64,000 nucleotides of DNA, from assembly GCA_021397835.1 (NCBI GenBank), contig JAJFZO010000566.1, forward strand, positions 8,614,001-8,678,000, read 5' to 3'. Both the position numbers and the translations under genes were made by a program. This stretch comes from Moringa oleifera. Lineage: Eukaryota; Streptophyta; Magnoliopsida; Brassicales; Moringaceae. Positions 46,391 through 59,100 of the stretch are shown here, piece by piece. A model generated the notes under the pieces. The model did no database searches and was not told the DNA's origin. It saw only the letters and a program-made list of their open reading frames with translations. How positions within the stretch are numbered: the first letter of the stretch is position 1; each line of letters opens with the position of its first letter.

Positions 46391-49300
46391 CTAAATCCAT
46401 CTTGAAGAAAGAGAACACCATTTATGAAAGAACAACTCTAATAGTTAAGTATTCTAGAATCTAGTAAAGTTAGCCGCTATAATCGATTCCTTTGGCCGGA
46501 AGACCTAACGAGAATAAGAAGACCTAAATTTCACTAGCATAAAGGCATATTTAAAATGATTTGAATCTCTAGTAACAATGTACAGCAAAGAAGAAACGCC
46601 ATGCCTTATTTTAGTATAGGAAAACCTTTTTTTCATAATCGACTGATTGGGTCCCTATGAGATAAACAAGAGTTTGGGATTTCATTGATTTCGTCTGATA
46701 GGTTGACAAACGAGTTAATCAGTGGAATTTAAGCACTCTTTTAACAGATTTTCTTTGATTAACCTTAAGATAAAAACAAAGAAAATTAATTGGTCAATGT
46801 CAATTGACAGAAAAATGAGCCAAATTCACATTTCCAAATAATTTAATAAATAGAATGGAAAAGATCCCATGAAGCTCAACTTTAACTGAGAAGGTTTCGA
46901 AATTGGTTGCTTGAACCCAAAACTCCTAGGTCATGAGGAAGAGTGAAATGCTGATCGAATAAAAGTTTCTTCCTCCAAACATAAAGCTAAAATCCAAGTA
47001 GGTCACCTAAAAGAAAGTTGCCAGTTAGTTACTATTTCCTTACCTTTATGTTGCCCATAAATTTTAGAGTTAATCCGATATAAAAAAGGAAGAAGCATTA
47101 TTGAATTAAGTTATCTACCCAAACTAACCTAAATGTTTTGCCCTTGCATAAGCCCCCAGCATCATGCCCAAAAGAATGACAGCTACTGTCGTGATATATG
47201 GATCAACCTTGCTTTTTCGTCAATAACCTGTCCTGCTGAGCTAACCACGAAAAAATTGGAACTTTTTAAGGAGTAAAAAACTCCCCTATTTCATTATAGA
47301 TTACAGCAATTGCCGTAACCTACCTCCTTCTTTGTGGTAACCTAATTCCTATTTATTGAGTCTGGGATCAATTTCAACTCAGAGATTGCCTAGTCTTTCT
47401 TGGCTTTCTCTACTATGCCTTTCATCATGAACTACTAAATCGATTCCTCTTATTGGCAAAGATAAATCTAGCATTTTGGCTTTCTTGAGTCCTAGTGACT
47501 TCTTTGCAAAGTAAGAATTCTTCCTTTAGTTAATCAATTCCTTTAAGGAATCCACTATAGAAAGCATTCAACAGGACCGATACCGACAAAGTATGTTGAC
47601 TATAATCAAGCATACCACCCTACCCGAAAGCATTCTCTCTATTCGAATGCTTACCATGGACACTAACTAATGCAAGGAAAGGAGAGTCATTATTCAAGCC
47701 ATGCTACCATTCATTCCCAGTCAACAAAAGATAAGATAAAGTCTATCTTTTCCTTGATTCCTTTTTACTCCTCTGCGTAGTTTACTTCACCTTTTCTTCT
47801 CTTTTTTTTTTGCCATAGTTAAGCAAGAGAAAAGCTATTATTTTTTACAGTTATTCAAGTGAATGGAATGATTCTTCCCCTGCACGTGACGTTACTACCT
47901 AGATCCTCATCTCTTGAACCTGTTCTGAGAGCTAGTTTAATGGCATCGACATCTCAGCTAGTCTAGATCGATTCCTTAAGAGCTTCTTCTTTAATAGACG
48001 ATTTGGCCTATTTTATCCTTTTTCATTATCCTTTCTAGTAATAAGGTAAGTTCTTTCCCTATCACGACCACCTTCCTTTATTCGAAATGAATTCATCACA
48101 AAAGAAAGAGCTAGTGAACGTAACCAATTCCATTCTAATTTTCTCAGACAGAGCAGGATAGTTGCCACGAAGTTGCTCTTTTAGAGCTATGGCAAGATCA
48201 ATGCTATCAAGAGGAAGGAATAATAGCATTTATGCCTTGAGCTTAGAGCCTTGAGCTAAATTATTGACCTTGTGCTTGGTTTGATTAGGACATTACCGCA
48301 TTTCATCTTAAAGAGGATCTAAATCTTTCTTTCCAACTTAGCCAAACTACTAGGCTCAGGTCAATTCACTCTTTCTTTGTCGCAAGCAAATAGCCAAAAG
48401 AGCTGATGAAAGAGCACCTTCTTCTTTTATTCCTGAAAACATTTACAGAGCAGTTATTAAAGAAAGACTAGCATCTCTAACATGGAAAGCAAGCAAAGAC
48501 CTCCTTTTTGGTTTGGTGGCCTCCTTCCTTTAGAAAAGTGAAAGTAGGATCATAATCTGACTCTTGGACCTGGGATCTTACTTAAAGAAATTTCCATTAA
48601 GCTGGATAAGTCTAAAAAGGCATTCCACTAGCACTCATCCCTTATTTAATTGGCACTCAGCCCTTTTCCCCTTATTTCAAGAGCTAAAACAACCTCTATT
48701 CCTTCAACAACAATTAGGCCTTTTTCTACTTCTACTGCCCTTTTCCTAAGATATGAAGAAAAAACTATCGACTTAGCTTACTTTGACTAAGCTATTCTTC
48801 CTATTTTGAAAGAAGAAGTAGCCCCATCGATGACAATAGATTCAATAGCTGGGGATCTTGCTAACAGTGAAACTCCTAACCTTAAATCATATAACTGGGG
48901 ATGACTTTTCTCCTTTCATTTGGCCATTAAAAGCATGGAAATTGTAGCTTCTTCTTTGGATTCATTCAAAAGAGTATTTCCCTAATCTAATGCCATGCCT
49001 TAAGTCTTAATCCCATAATGCCCATACTCCAATAGCTAAATCGATGGCATTACTTTTTTTTTCCCCTCAAGCCTTCAATATCAGATTCTTCCTTTCGAGT
49101 CACTTCACTTAGAGTGGTGAATCTAGTGAAAGCCAAAGACTAAGAAGAAGGTACGGAAGATAGGCCAATACCCAATTGGATAAAGCTAGCCACCTCACTT
49201 AGTATACCTTCCCTAAATCAGTCTTTCTTGCCTTCCTTTTTTACTATAAGGCTCACCTCCTTAGATATGGTCAAATTCTCATTCTAAGGTCTCATGCTTT

Positions 49301-50172
49301 AAGCATTTACTAGGCCACCTAAGACTCAGAACTACACCGATCAAAGTGGCTTGCTCCAGTAAGGTTTATTTCATGATCTTTAGAGGCCTTGACAACTGCT
49401 GCATGATTATATCAAGACGAGAACCTGCCCGTGATCTTTCTCCAAGTATGAAAGCAGTGGGTCCATGTATAAAAGGTGTCCCCCTTAATACACCTTTGAT
49501 ATTGCTCTCTATGGAAAAGATTTCACCGGCTGATCATGTTAACGTCTTTCTTAGTCAAACGCATCTGTGACTTTGACATTTAACTCATCATGCACTTTTA
49601 GGTTTACCCATGACTATCTTACTTTCATTGTCCAGTTTGAACTTAGCAAAAATTGTTCTGCTTACACATTCTTAAAAGTCTTTTTTTGACTCAAATGAAG
49701 ACCAAAGGCTTAGTTGGCTTGGGTTGCTGTCTTAACGCATGTCAATCCTTATGTCTCCAGTAAGTAGGTTAAGGTACTTTATGTTGCTGTTTGCCTTTAT
49801 TTTCTAGTCTGCCAATCAAACTCGTTTACTCTATATTATTAATAAATCGGTATTTCCCCCAAATCGTTGGCTTTCATATGCCTCAAAACTTTTAACATTG
49901 TTCTGCTTCAAACGGAGACGTCATAGGCCTCATTCTAGAGATAAAAGTAGCGATGAGCCAATTACTATGACTACATGCGCTTCTAGTCAGTGCCTTGGAA
50001 GCAAGATACCTTAACCATTTTCCAATGTTCTAAATAATTTACTGATCAAAGGCTGTAGGGGTGGATTGTTTTACATTCAACCATGCCATACCCTCAAAGC
50101 AATCTTCTTCTACTTGCGGGATGAAATTTAGTAGCCAATTGCCAACTTTGAACAACCAGCCCTACAATAAGT
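46391..50172. other. mitochondrial-like intergenic DNA (probable NUMT)
   Basis: Base composition changes here to a mix of AAAG/CTTT-rich runs, GAAAGAAAG-type phrases and short G/C-containing words typical of plant mitochondrial spacers, unlike the AT-rich repeats to the left. No mitochondrial gene, tRNA or rRNA was recognised in this part. Open frames such as 48564-48749 and 49346-49570 have no known motif. The assignment rests on style and on the adjoining ccmFN copy. Confidence 0.5.
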
Positions 50173-51895
50173 TTAATTTTTACATAACATAATGGGGTGG
50201 GGTTTCGTGCGAACCGAGTGACGTAATCGTACAAGAATACTTCGTGTCACAACCATCACCTTTTTATAGGTTCTATGGACCGATGCCTGTTGCTTCATCT
50301 AGGAGAAAAAAAATCATAGATATACTACTCATTAGAAGGAAGAATAACCATAGAGAGATTCCTTGTGTATCATCTGTTGCAAAATTTTTGAATAAGAGCT
50401 AGCAATCCGAACCTTATCGAAAAGTTTCCTGAGACACAACATGGAAAAGTCACAATATTAGGAAACCGAAGTCCAAGAATGAAAACGTGGTAGAATCACT
50501 GAATAAATACGAGCTATGGCTACTACCCGAGGCATAAAAGAAGCATTTTTTACAGAATCTAGAAACCACCAGCTACCCCAACCTAATTCCTAATGAGCCC
50601 ACTAAATTCCTGGCAAGGTGCCTATGGTTAAAAACCATTAACATGTCAACATCAAAATTCAAATGGGTTCTTAGTCCTCGTCAAAGACCACTATATTCGC
50701 GCTCGTTGTCTAACAAAAAGGCAAACTAGTAGTATTTTTCTGTTAATTATGAATGACACGCTTCATCTGCTCCCTCCACATGTCCATTAACACTTTTGTC
50801 CAAAGCAAAAAAAAAAAAAAAAAAAAGGTAAACAAATGACACCAAAGCAGCATGAATGGGCTTTTATTGTTTCGTAACAATAGAGTAGGGTAAGGGTTAA
50901 AAGCTCACTTATTGTATGGGATCCGACGTATCCAGCAGAGTAGAGCAATGTTCCTTTCTTTTTGATGGCATCCTTTCGTAATGGCGATGAGTGAAGTGCC
51001 ATAATCCCATTCATCATTTTTTATGTATATAAGCCAAAGCCCATAGTAGTGGTGATATCCCCCAGCATAAATGTAATGAGGATGTATGGCTGATATAGGA
51101 TCCTATGAAATAGGATTTGATTCTGCAACTAGTTTGGTACAAGTGAAGAAATTTAAAACAAAAGGGTCGGAACTCGCTAATAAGAAAGGAAAGAAAAACA
51201 AAGTAAGCCAAGAGCTTCATTAATTCACTGTTCATCGATAGATGAAGCTTTCTCTTTATCATCTTGTAGCAAATGTAATAATGGATAAGTCTTTTTTCCT
51301 TTTTACGAACCACAAGAGCACCTAGTATCTAGAGGAATAGAGTTCATTTTCTTTTTAGGGTAAAGTGACACATAAAAAAGGGCTGGTCCATCAAAAGTTT
51401 GGTTCCTTCACGAACAAAGTTCAAAATCAACAATGGTTTATAGAATGAAGGGAATGTACAACGGGGGTGCTACCTTACTTTTTTACTCACAACGAATAAG
51501 AATGAGAGAATGGAATTTTCACAAAGTTTGAGATAAAAAATATAAAAAAGTTTCTCTATGGCCTCCTTATTTTAAGACATTATGCCTCTGGGGTCGACCC
51601 CGATAACAAAGAAAAAATTCATAAAAATTTGGGATCTGACACCATAATAAAATACTACCCTTATGATTGGACCATGTCCATGAGATTCGATAAAAGAAAG
51701 GTGCAGTAGCGATTAATACATTGTAATTGGATAAGTTATTAGGAATATGACGAAATAGAAGACCAAGGAAACAAAAAAAAGAATGCACTAAAATACAGGT
51801 GCTACACCTAACACTAGTGGTTCTTTCTTGTTACGAGTGAATGCCACGAAAAGACCTAAAAATAATTAGTGATAAGATAATTCATATATTGACAT
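50173..51895 (-). pseudogene. ccmFN: nuclear copy of mitochondrial ccmFN
   Basis: The intact gene encodes a membrane protein of the mitochondrial cytochrome c maturation (haem lyase) complex. Here the minus strand preserves it end to end: the start ATG at 51895 (MSIYEL), [14 protein letters not shown] near 51840, [19 protein letters not shown] and [19 protein letters not shown] (51770-51610), MNGIMALHSSPLRKDA (51014-50965), RIWILTC and LPG (about 50660-50600), the haem-handling GWGSWW region (about 50580-50560), KQQASVHRTYKK (about 50295-50260), LVRLRHSVRTKPHP and a TAA at 50173-50175. The 1,723-bp span is almost the normal gene length. It contains several in-frame stops and frame changes and a 20-base A run at 50807-50826, so it cannot encode the protein. 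It is an uninterrupted ccmFN, not the split form of Brassicaceae. Confidence 0.95.
50807..50826. repeat. A20 run inside the ccmFN copy
   Basis: A pure run of 20 A lies within the ccmFN copy, where the intact gene has a short Phe-rich segment on the other strand. It probably grew by slippage after the copy lost function, or reflects sequencing uncertainty. Confidence 0.85.
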
Positions 51896-52736
51896 TTCAT
51901 GCTCATTTCCAAAAATTTGCTTCATTATTCCTATCATCTAATAACCATAAGATGGTCCACAAGAAAGGCGGTAAGATTCAAACCTATGGCTGGCCTGACC
52001 CTGACCTATTGTGTTGGTTGGGTGACTTAGCCTTCTGCATCACTATTGTACTTGAAAGAGATGTGTTGTACTACCTAGAGCGTATCCTTGTCACCTACCC
52101 CTCTTTTAGTTATGCCATTATTAATTGTGGCCTCAGACTAGTCGCCCTTCATCTAATAAGAATGATTATGCTTATGACCAAAGAAAGACTAGCTTACTTA
52201 CTTTTGAGCGGCTAGTTTCACGATCTTGACCAACAACTTGTTAGAAGTGAGGGCATCTAAGCTTGCCCAACATATGAAAGGGGCTTTGAGGTAGAGCATT
52301 TTTTAGGGGAGACATAGTTTTCAAGTTGGATTTTTTAGATTAAATAGGACTAGTTAGGTGATAAAGGTGGTGAAATCTAACCTTTACATCGATGTTTCAC
52401 AGGATGGCTCGCTTGAGTGTCAAAACCAAGTGGTGGTTCTTTCTTTTTCCTTAGCTTATCAAAACCAACGTATGCCTATTCTCCTTTGATGACTCCCAAT
52501 AGAAAAGCCTAAATTTGTCGATGAGAATTGGAAGAAAGTTGGGGATGGACATAGATCCTTTCGCCTATCCGAAATGTTGAAAATAAAGTAATGGTTTTTA
52601 TTTTTTTATTTCCCGATCACTAAAAGTAATTTTTACCAGCATAAGGATCTTCTCACAGTAACATTTAGTACGATAGAACTCGACAACGAGTTTAGAAGGC
52701 TTCCAATAATATGAGAAGGGCTAATCACCATACTAC
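51896..52736. other. mitochondrial-like DNA upstream of ccmFN copy
   Basis: This is probably the flank of ccmFN carried along in the same transfer. The 124-codon plus-strand frame 51841-52215 overlaps the ccmFN start in antisense and matches no protein I know, so it is not called as a gene. No tRNA or rRNA was seen. Confidence 0.45.
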
Positions 52737-52754
52737 CACTACTATAAATAAGAG

Positions 52755-53095
52755 ATTTAATGACAATTAAAAAGGACTTTAATGATAATAAAGAGGGGAG
52801 AGTTTTAATGAATGACATTTCTGGAAAACTATCATTAAAACTCCCTTTTAATGCTCCCTTTTAATGATAGTTCTTTTAAAACTGGCATTAAAAGGGGAGT
52901 CTCTAAGGACTATTTTAATAGAACTATCATTAAAAAAGGAGGGCCTTTAATGATAGTTCTTTTAAAACTGTCATTAAAGACCTTCTCTTTAATTTTAAAA
53001 GAACTATCATTAAAGGGTGAGGACTTTAATGATAGTTCTAATATAACTCTCATTAAACGATAGTGCCTTTAATGTTAGTTTCAATGAACAGTTCA
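52755..53095. repeat. subterminal hairpins of the second CACTA copy
   Basis: Inverted units of the form TTTAATGATAGTTC ... GAACTATCATTAAA recur at about 52803-52840, 52857-52894, 52910-52937, 52945-52979, 52985-53013, 53024-53056 and 53059-53100. They share the core motif TTTAATGATAGTT with the five hairpins at 39317-39512 but differ in number and spacing. Confidence 0.75.
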
Positions 53096-53483
53096 TTAAA
53101 AGAACTTTTTTAATAATTTTGATATATATAAAACTCTTACATACAAATTATCCAAAACCTGCATATATAAAATTCTTCATCTTTTCCACATCAACCACAT
53201 ATCTTTATCTTGTATACCTTAACACAATTCAATGTTAACACTTTAATGAAACAACTTTTTCTTTCAATACTCTTTAATACCATTCTCACTCAAACCATCA
53301 TTACTCCTTTCATGTTTGAAAACATTTCAACATAATCCAATCTAAAAAGTAATGAAAGATGAAGAAAAAGGAACTTGATGTCATAACCGAACTCCATATG
53401 TACAATACATATTATCATACACAATTCTAAAAATTCAACTATGCAAATTTAATAATATTCATGTCTGCAAAAATATTCAAGGT

Positions 53484-54330
53484 TCAACCTTTTAATATGG
53501 TACTCCAAAGAAACTATTCAACCTCATTTCTAACTTCATCAGTATCTGACTTAGTGTAAGTATCTTTAAGCACCAACTACATTTATAAAAAAAAAAAAAA
53601 TAGTTAGTTCAATTAAAACTTCTAGTTAGCACATCAATTACCAAAGTAATTACATAAGCAAATGCTTAAAAATTTACTATTTTTATATGTGGGATATTTT
53701 TATCACGTTTGTCAATGACATCCGTTAAAAATTTTATAACATAATATCCACACTCAGTATTTGAAGGTTGATGTGAACACTACATTAAAAAATTTTAATT
53801 ATTATATTTTATAAACTAAATAGAACTAATATTATATATTGGTTTAAATATACATAACTTAGCAGAAATACTCCTAGGAATGCACCTACCACTTGATTCA
53901 TTGATAACTTGAAACAATTTAAAAGAGTTGCCAATAAAAAATTATCAATAATTTTAAGAGTGAAAAATAATATATACTAATATAAATTAAAATATTTTCA
54001 CTTATATGAACATAAGTTGATCTACTTCTTGTCGAGAACCATGGTTCAAAGGATCAAAAATACTATACATAAAAGTACGAGGCTCAACAACCATCAACAT
54101 CCAATGACGTCTACATTATCAAAAATAAATGTAAAAAACATAGTAGACAAATTAAACTATTAATAATTTCAAATACTATTAAGACTTACCTCAAGTTATT
54201 CCTCTATTATATGGATTTATCATTTTATTGGCAAGGTGACAAACTTGGGTGTTTATACATATGGACATCCTATATGATAGATTGATCAGCAAATACAAAA
54301 TACTTCTCCTACCCAAGAACAACTAAATCT
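53484..54330 (-). pseudogene. Ulp1 protease fragment of the second CACTA copy
   Basis: This is the counterpart of the C-terminal half of the protease gene at 39904-40750. On the minus strand it shows KYFVFADQSII near 54310-54280, then QPSNTECGYYVIKFLTDVID at about 53775-53715, and DEVRNEVE...FLWSTILKG just before the stop at 53484. The catalytic-cysteine block ECGYYV is in its canonical form here, unlike in the larger copy. The upstream domains are absent beyond about 54330, and stops interrupt the frame between the blocks. Confidence 0.75.
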
Positions 54331-54435
54331 ATATAAAGTTTACTCAAATAATAAAATGAGTAAAAAACACAAAAATATGATGTAGCAAAAGAATAATAAA
54401 CCAATAAAAATTCCAAACACATACGTGCACAATTA

Positions 54436-55340
54436 TATTAGACATTTATATACAAATTACATGTAACTAAAAATTTAATGAATTAATTGATATTTGTAAT
54501 TAATATATATTTAATTAAATTAGCATACAATTAATTAATTAGCTAAATAACAAATGATTAGTTACTATATAACTAAATAAATAATATATAACTAATGAAA
54601 TATTAATTAATTAAAATTTAAGTAAATAATTTATAATTAATTAATTAATTAATACATAGTCAATTAATTAATATCTAATTAATTACTTTATAAGCACTAA
54701 TAAATTAACTAAAATTTAATTATTTACTTTAATTCCTTTACAATAGAGTTTCTCACACTTTTTTATTGCATTGATGCTATAGCTTAAAGCCTTCAAAGTC
54801 TCTCCATAATGTTTGCAGCCATATGCTCCAATTGTATGTAGGGCAAGATAAGTGGCACGACTATTTTCTTAGAGGATGTTGTGTCATTTTCTTCACAATC
54901 ACCCTTGGTTATAGTCATTCTTCACTTTCATTAGCTAGACAATGTCACAATTTCCCATGGATTGGGATAACTGCATGTTTAATCCTGCAAGAGATTTTTC
55001 TATCTTAATCATATGACAATTGTCTACCTAAAAGCATTTCATAGGTCATTGGCATAGTTGCTCATAGTAAAAACATCTTCTTTTTTTTCTTTAAAGTGTT
55101 TTTCTTTACCTTTGATTTTTCCAACAATCTTAACTATACCAAAATCTAATTGATGATAAGGTTTAGTAGTCTAATTAATAGCATAATTTATGCCCAATTT
55201 TGCTACTTCTAATGGCATTTTATTTTCAGTAAGCCCTTGATCTCGCATATTGTTATTGATTCATTTTCTATTACATTATCTTGTCTTGATAAATATGAAT
55301 TGAAGGTTTGACCTTATGTTTAATCATTCTATTCAAGAAA
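54436..55340. other. TTAA-rich stretch and unidentified coding-like DNA
   Basis: From 54478 to 54722 the sequence is dominated by TTAATTAA-type words, a low-complexity tract. From about 55300 down to 55010 the minus strand reads roughly 85 codons with one stop, including LDFGIVKIVGKIKGKEKHF and EDVFTMSNYANDL. I recognise no family. It could belong to another mobile element inserted here. Confidence 0.4.
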
Positions 55341-56066
55341 AATCTTTAAATAAATGCTAGGGCAATTCCATAGATTTCAATCTGGCCCTTGATTATTAAT
55401 GGTTTGCTCTTAAAGAGGGATTGATTCCCAACAACCATACTAATAAAGAGACTTGAAAGCAGTAAACGATGCAAACTCTGGAGCATCCTATCCTACGAAG
55501 AATAATAAAAGAGCTTGAAAGTCATAACATAATTTAAGGGATTCAAAACTCATGTTTTGTTAAATAAAAATGGCTTATAGTTAGTTCTACTCATAATTAA
55601 AAGCGTTAATTAAAAGTCAAAACTTCAAACTTTAAAATAAGGCTATTTGGTCCTCCCATTTGAGAATACTTCACTCTCCTTAGAGCGCTTACATACAAGG
55701 AAGGAAGATGTTTAAGGCTTACACATATGCGAACTACAATAAGATCGTAAATTGTAAACTGCACACTTCCTCCCATTAAACTCCCAATGGTAAACAAGAG
55801 TTGGAAAATAACCCTCCTCCTAATAGGGTGTTTAAGTCGATATAATCTAATGTTTCGCATGTGGCACTTTCTTCGAACTATCCATCTCTATTTGCCTTAG
55901 ATCCCCTACGCAATGGTCTCATCGCAGGTAGCCACCTTTTTTGTTATAGCTTTTCATCCGTTCAACATAGCTTTGTTGCTTTTCCTTGCTCTCTGCATGA
56001 TCAGACCCCTTTACCTATTGGCTTATTGGCCACTTCATTGAGTTCCTACAAACAGGTAAGGAAGAT

Positions 56067-56114
<48 letters not shown>

Positions 56115-59100
56115 AGCGAAAAAAGAATCACCTTAATACTAAACTAAATCAAGCCTAGGATCTTCTTGAAAATGGGAAGATCTAGGCTAGGCGGCCAACC
56201 TCTTAGAGAGAGCGAGATGCATGTATTAGCTGAGTAAGGATACAGCTTCGTGGACTACTCATCGGGCTTAATAGGTGGTGTTATCACACCCTTTTCAAAG
56301 GAATCGTACATGACACCCTCAAACCAACATGTCCTCCTTTTCTATTCCTAGGCAGGCATTTTCATTCATTTATTGATTAATTCAAGGTACTTGTAGCTTG
56401 CTTCCAAGTCTAGGTGCTAGCGATAAAAGCTTGTCACCGAAAATAAACTTTCGAGCCAAAAAGAAGCCATGAGCGCCCCTGTAATCTTTTTAAGCAAGAA
56501 GTAACTTTGAGAAAGGATGATTATAAAAATCATAATATTAGTAAAGAGGTGTTAACCTACCTATAGTAAGGAGCCTTTTCTTGACCGTTAGCGCTTTACT
56601 AATAAGAAGGATTTTTCTTGCTTATTCAATATTACTTTGGCTTTGTTGTCTGTATTTTATTGGCATGAAAGCTACTATAACTAAAAAACATTGAATGATG
56701 GAAGAGGGCATTAGCATTAGAAAGACTATAGGGGCATTTTGATTTGACTACAATACATGTCATGAGGAATAACAAAGCTAAGCCGGATAGTCTTTTTGAT
56801 GTTAAAAGCCCCAAAACTAGCTACCTTATAGAAGATAACTAATGTAAGCCTACTCAACTAATCGCATAAGTAAATGCCTATTCGCATTACAACTAATAGA
56901 AAAAGAAATAATAACTACAAGACTAGACTAGTAGTTAAATGCTATTTATTGTTCAGATCGATCAGGTTTGAGCTTCTTAAGCTCTGTGCTGTTGGGGAAC
57001 TCTATAAGGAGCTGACCACTTTGATTTACTATATTTGAGTCATTAGAGTACTTTAGGATTGTATTCCACACCAAGGATTTGTGCTCGTGGGCTAGGGTGA
57101 ATATTATAGACAAGCAAATCTAGTGGTCCATAATAATTTAGACTTGGTAAAGGTTATCATGGCACCTATAGTAGGATATAAGACTTATCATAATTCCCAT
57201 GGACTAATTTACGATGTCTCTATCACTAACATTCATCAAGTAGGCCACATGGATTGGTCAAAGTCTTCGTTGGCTAATGAAACTTTAATCCCAAAGCCTT
57301 TAGAGTATTTTTTGGATAGGCACCTTTATGTGCATGGGGAATTCGCTGTTGATGATCCTTACCAATGTCGTCCTTCTTCCTTCGCTACCTTCTGGGCTAT
57401 AGGAGTATAAAGTCACAACTTTCAAACACTCAGGCTCAATTGTAAGACTGCCTGTTGAACATCTGATAATGCATTGCTCTGAACTAAGCTATGCAATAAC
57501 AAAATCCCCTTGATCCTTACAAGATGTGCTTGATGATCCTTACCTGCACCCCTTGCCATTCTATCAACAAGAAAGTCAATAGTGGAGGGAGAATAGTAAT
57601 CCCTTGGTCATTAATTAGTAGTTGAATAATCCCAATAGTGGTCCTCTTACCTAGCAGAGTTAACCCTTAATTGGAAATGATAGGGAGAACAAAGATTTCA
57701 CATTACAGTTGAAACATGTTGCTTTATGCACAAGCATAGTAAAATTTGAATCTATTGGCTCAAATGAGTGGCTCTTGGCTTACTTTCTTAAGAAGGGCTT
57801 TCATTAACTAAAAAGTGACAATTTTTGACCCATATGATCTTAGGCTCAAAAAGATGAGGAAACTAACAATTTCACACTTAAAGATTAAGTTCATCACTGA
57901 TATTTTCCATGGTGTCTTGAGAAAGTAGCTTCGAACATGACATTCATACCCATGAAAAGTTTTGGCAGGCATTACTATGATCTTGAAGCCCTTGCTAAAA
58001 AGTATGGCTCACTACTAAAGAAGGTTCAGACATCCTTCGACTTAGCCTTGTGATCCACTAATTCATCTTTTGATCTGGTATTCCTCAAAGAAGGTGGATA
58101 AGGTAAAAAAAAAGAAAAGAAAGTGGTGTAGGTAGAAGAAAGGATGTTCAATTTAAGGTTCTCACCCTTGGAAATAGGTATTGAACAAAGGACATAATGG
58201 GTAAGATAAAACCTCTTTTAAAAGGAAATATCTATCGAAGAAAAAAGTTGAGAGCCAAATAAATATTTTTTTCCAATGTTATGTTTTAAGAGTTAGACTT
58301 GGAACAAAAATAACCCTTATCTATATTTTATTAACGGGATAGGAATTCGTAATGGGACGTTTTTTTTTTTTTCATAGAATCTTTGAGCAAGAAAGATATA
58401 AGGCCTTACCAGGGCCTTTGACCACCCTTGAGGTCATCCGAAGCCACTTTAGGGCAATTTATTGACCGTAGTAATATAATGATCAGTGGTGAGGCAAAGC
58501 ACTAGTGAGAAGCTTCCCTTAGGATTCTTTTCCCATCTGGTTTTCTTACCCATAGATAATAAGATCGTCTTGCCATGCCCCATAAAAAGTTATTTTGGTT
58601 GGTTTTTTAGTAATGCATTGGTGCCTGACCCTTGCAATCTACTTTCATAGGTATACTTTGATGCATCTTTAAACAAGCATATCTTAATGTTTCTACTATT
58701 CTCGCTCATCATCCTATCATTCTTGTGGTATCCCGAATCGCTTTCAAAGTGGATTTAGTCTTCATTTTCCCTTTTCATTGAGTGTAAAGTTCCTGGTAAT
58801 CACCTTTGCAAGATTGAGTTAGCTCAAAAGCACCTTTCTTTCATAACCGAGGAGTTTGTTAATGCAAGAAGTCTTTTTATTCCATGAGTAGACACTTTTT
58901 GAGAGAGTCTTTCTTTCATCGACTTGCTCTTTTGACCTACCTTGAGAAGGAAAATTCTCATAAGATTATCAATAAATATAGGTCACATATAAGTGTGGAT
59001 GCTTCCTAAGGTGAGTGTATTTGCTTCTTTAATAGTGGGTGCTTATAGGACTTTTACTTTGCGATCTCCAAGATTAAGATCTTTTTCTATGTCTATTGAT

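Larger units (their letters stand above)
52737..54435 (-). mobile_element. second CACTA element, 3' end only
   Basis: CACTACTATAAATAAGAG at 52737 is followed by about seven subterminal hairpins and then 1.3 kb that aligns throughout with 39540-40860 of the larger CACTA element, for example TCCAAAACCTGCATATATAA at 53152 and 39570, and ATTAAAAAATTTTAATTATT at 53783 and 40200. The match ends near 54435 inside the protease gene. There is no transposase, so the copy could move only with help, and its other end is missing. It lies in DNA resembling mitochondrial sequence and points the same way as the element at 39276. Confidence 0.82.

Noticed and set aside
46840..46900. Possible large-subunit rRNA core (AAGATCCCATGAAGCT resembles AAGACCCTATGAAGCT)
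   Set aside because: The similarity is limited to this short phrase; the flanking conserved rRNA sequence is absent.
51841..52215. 124-codon open frame on the plus strand
   Set aside because: Its start overlaps the ccmFN copy in antisense and no family was recognised; the remainder lies in mitochondrial-like spacer.
57123..57410. 95-codon open frame on the plus strand
   Set aside because: The residue mix is protein-like, but I recognise no family and there is no supporting context; a database search would be needed before calling it.
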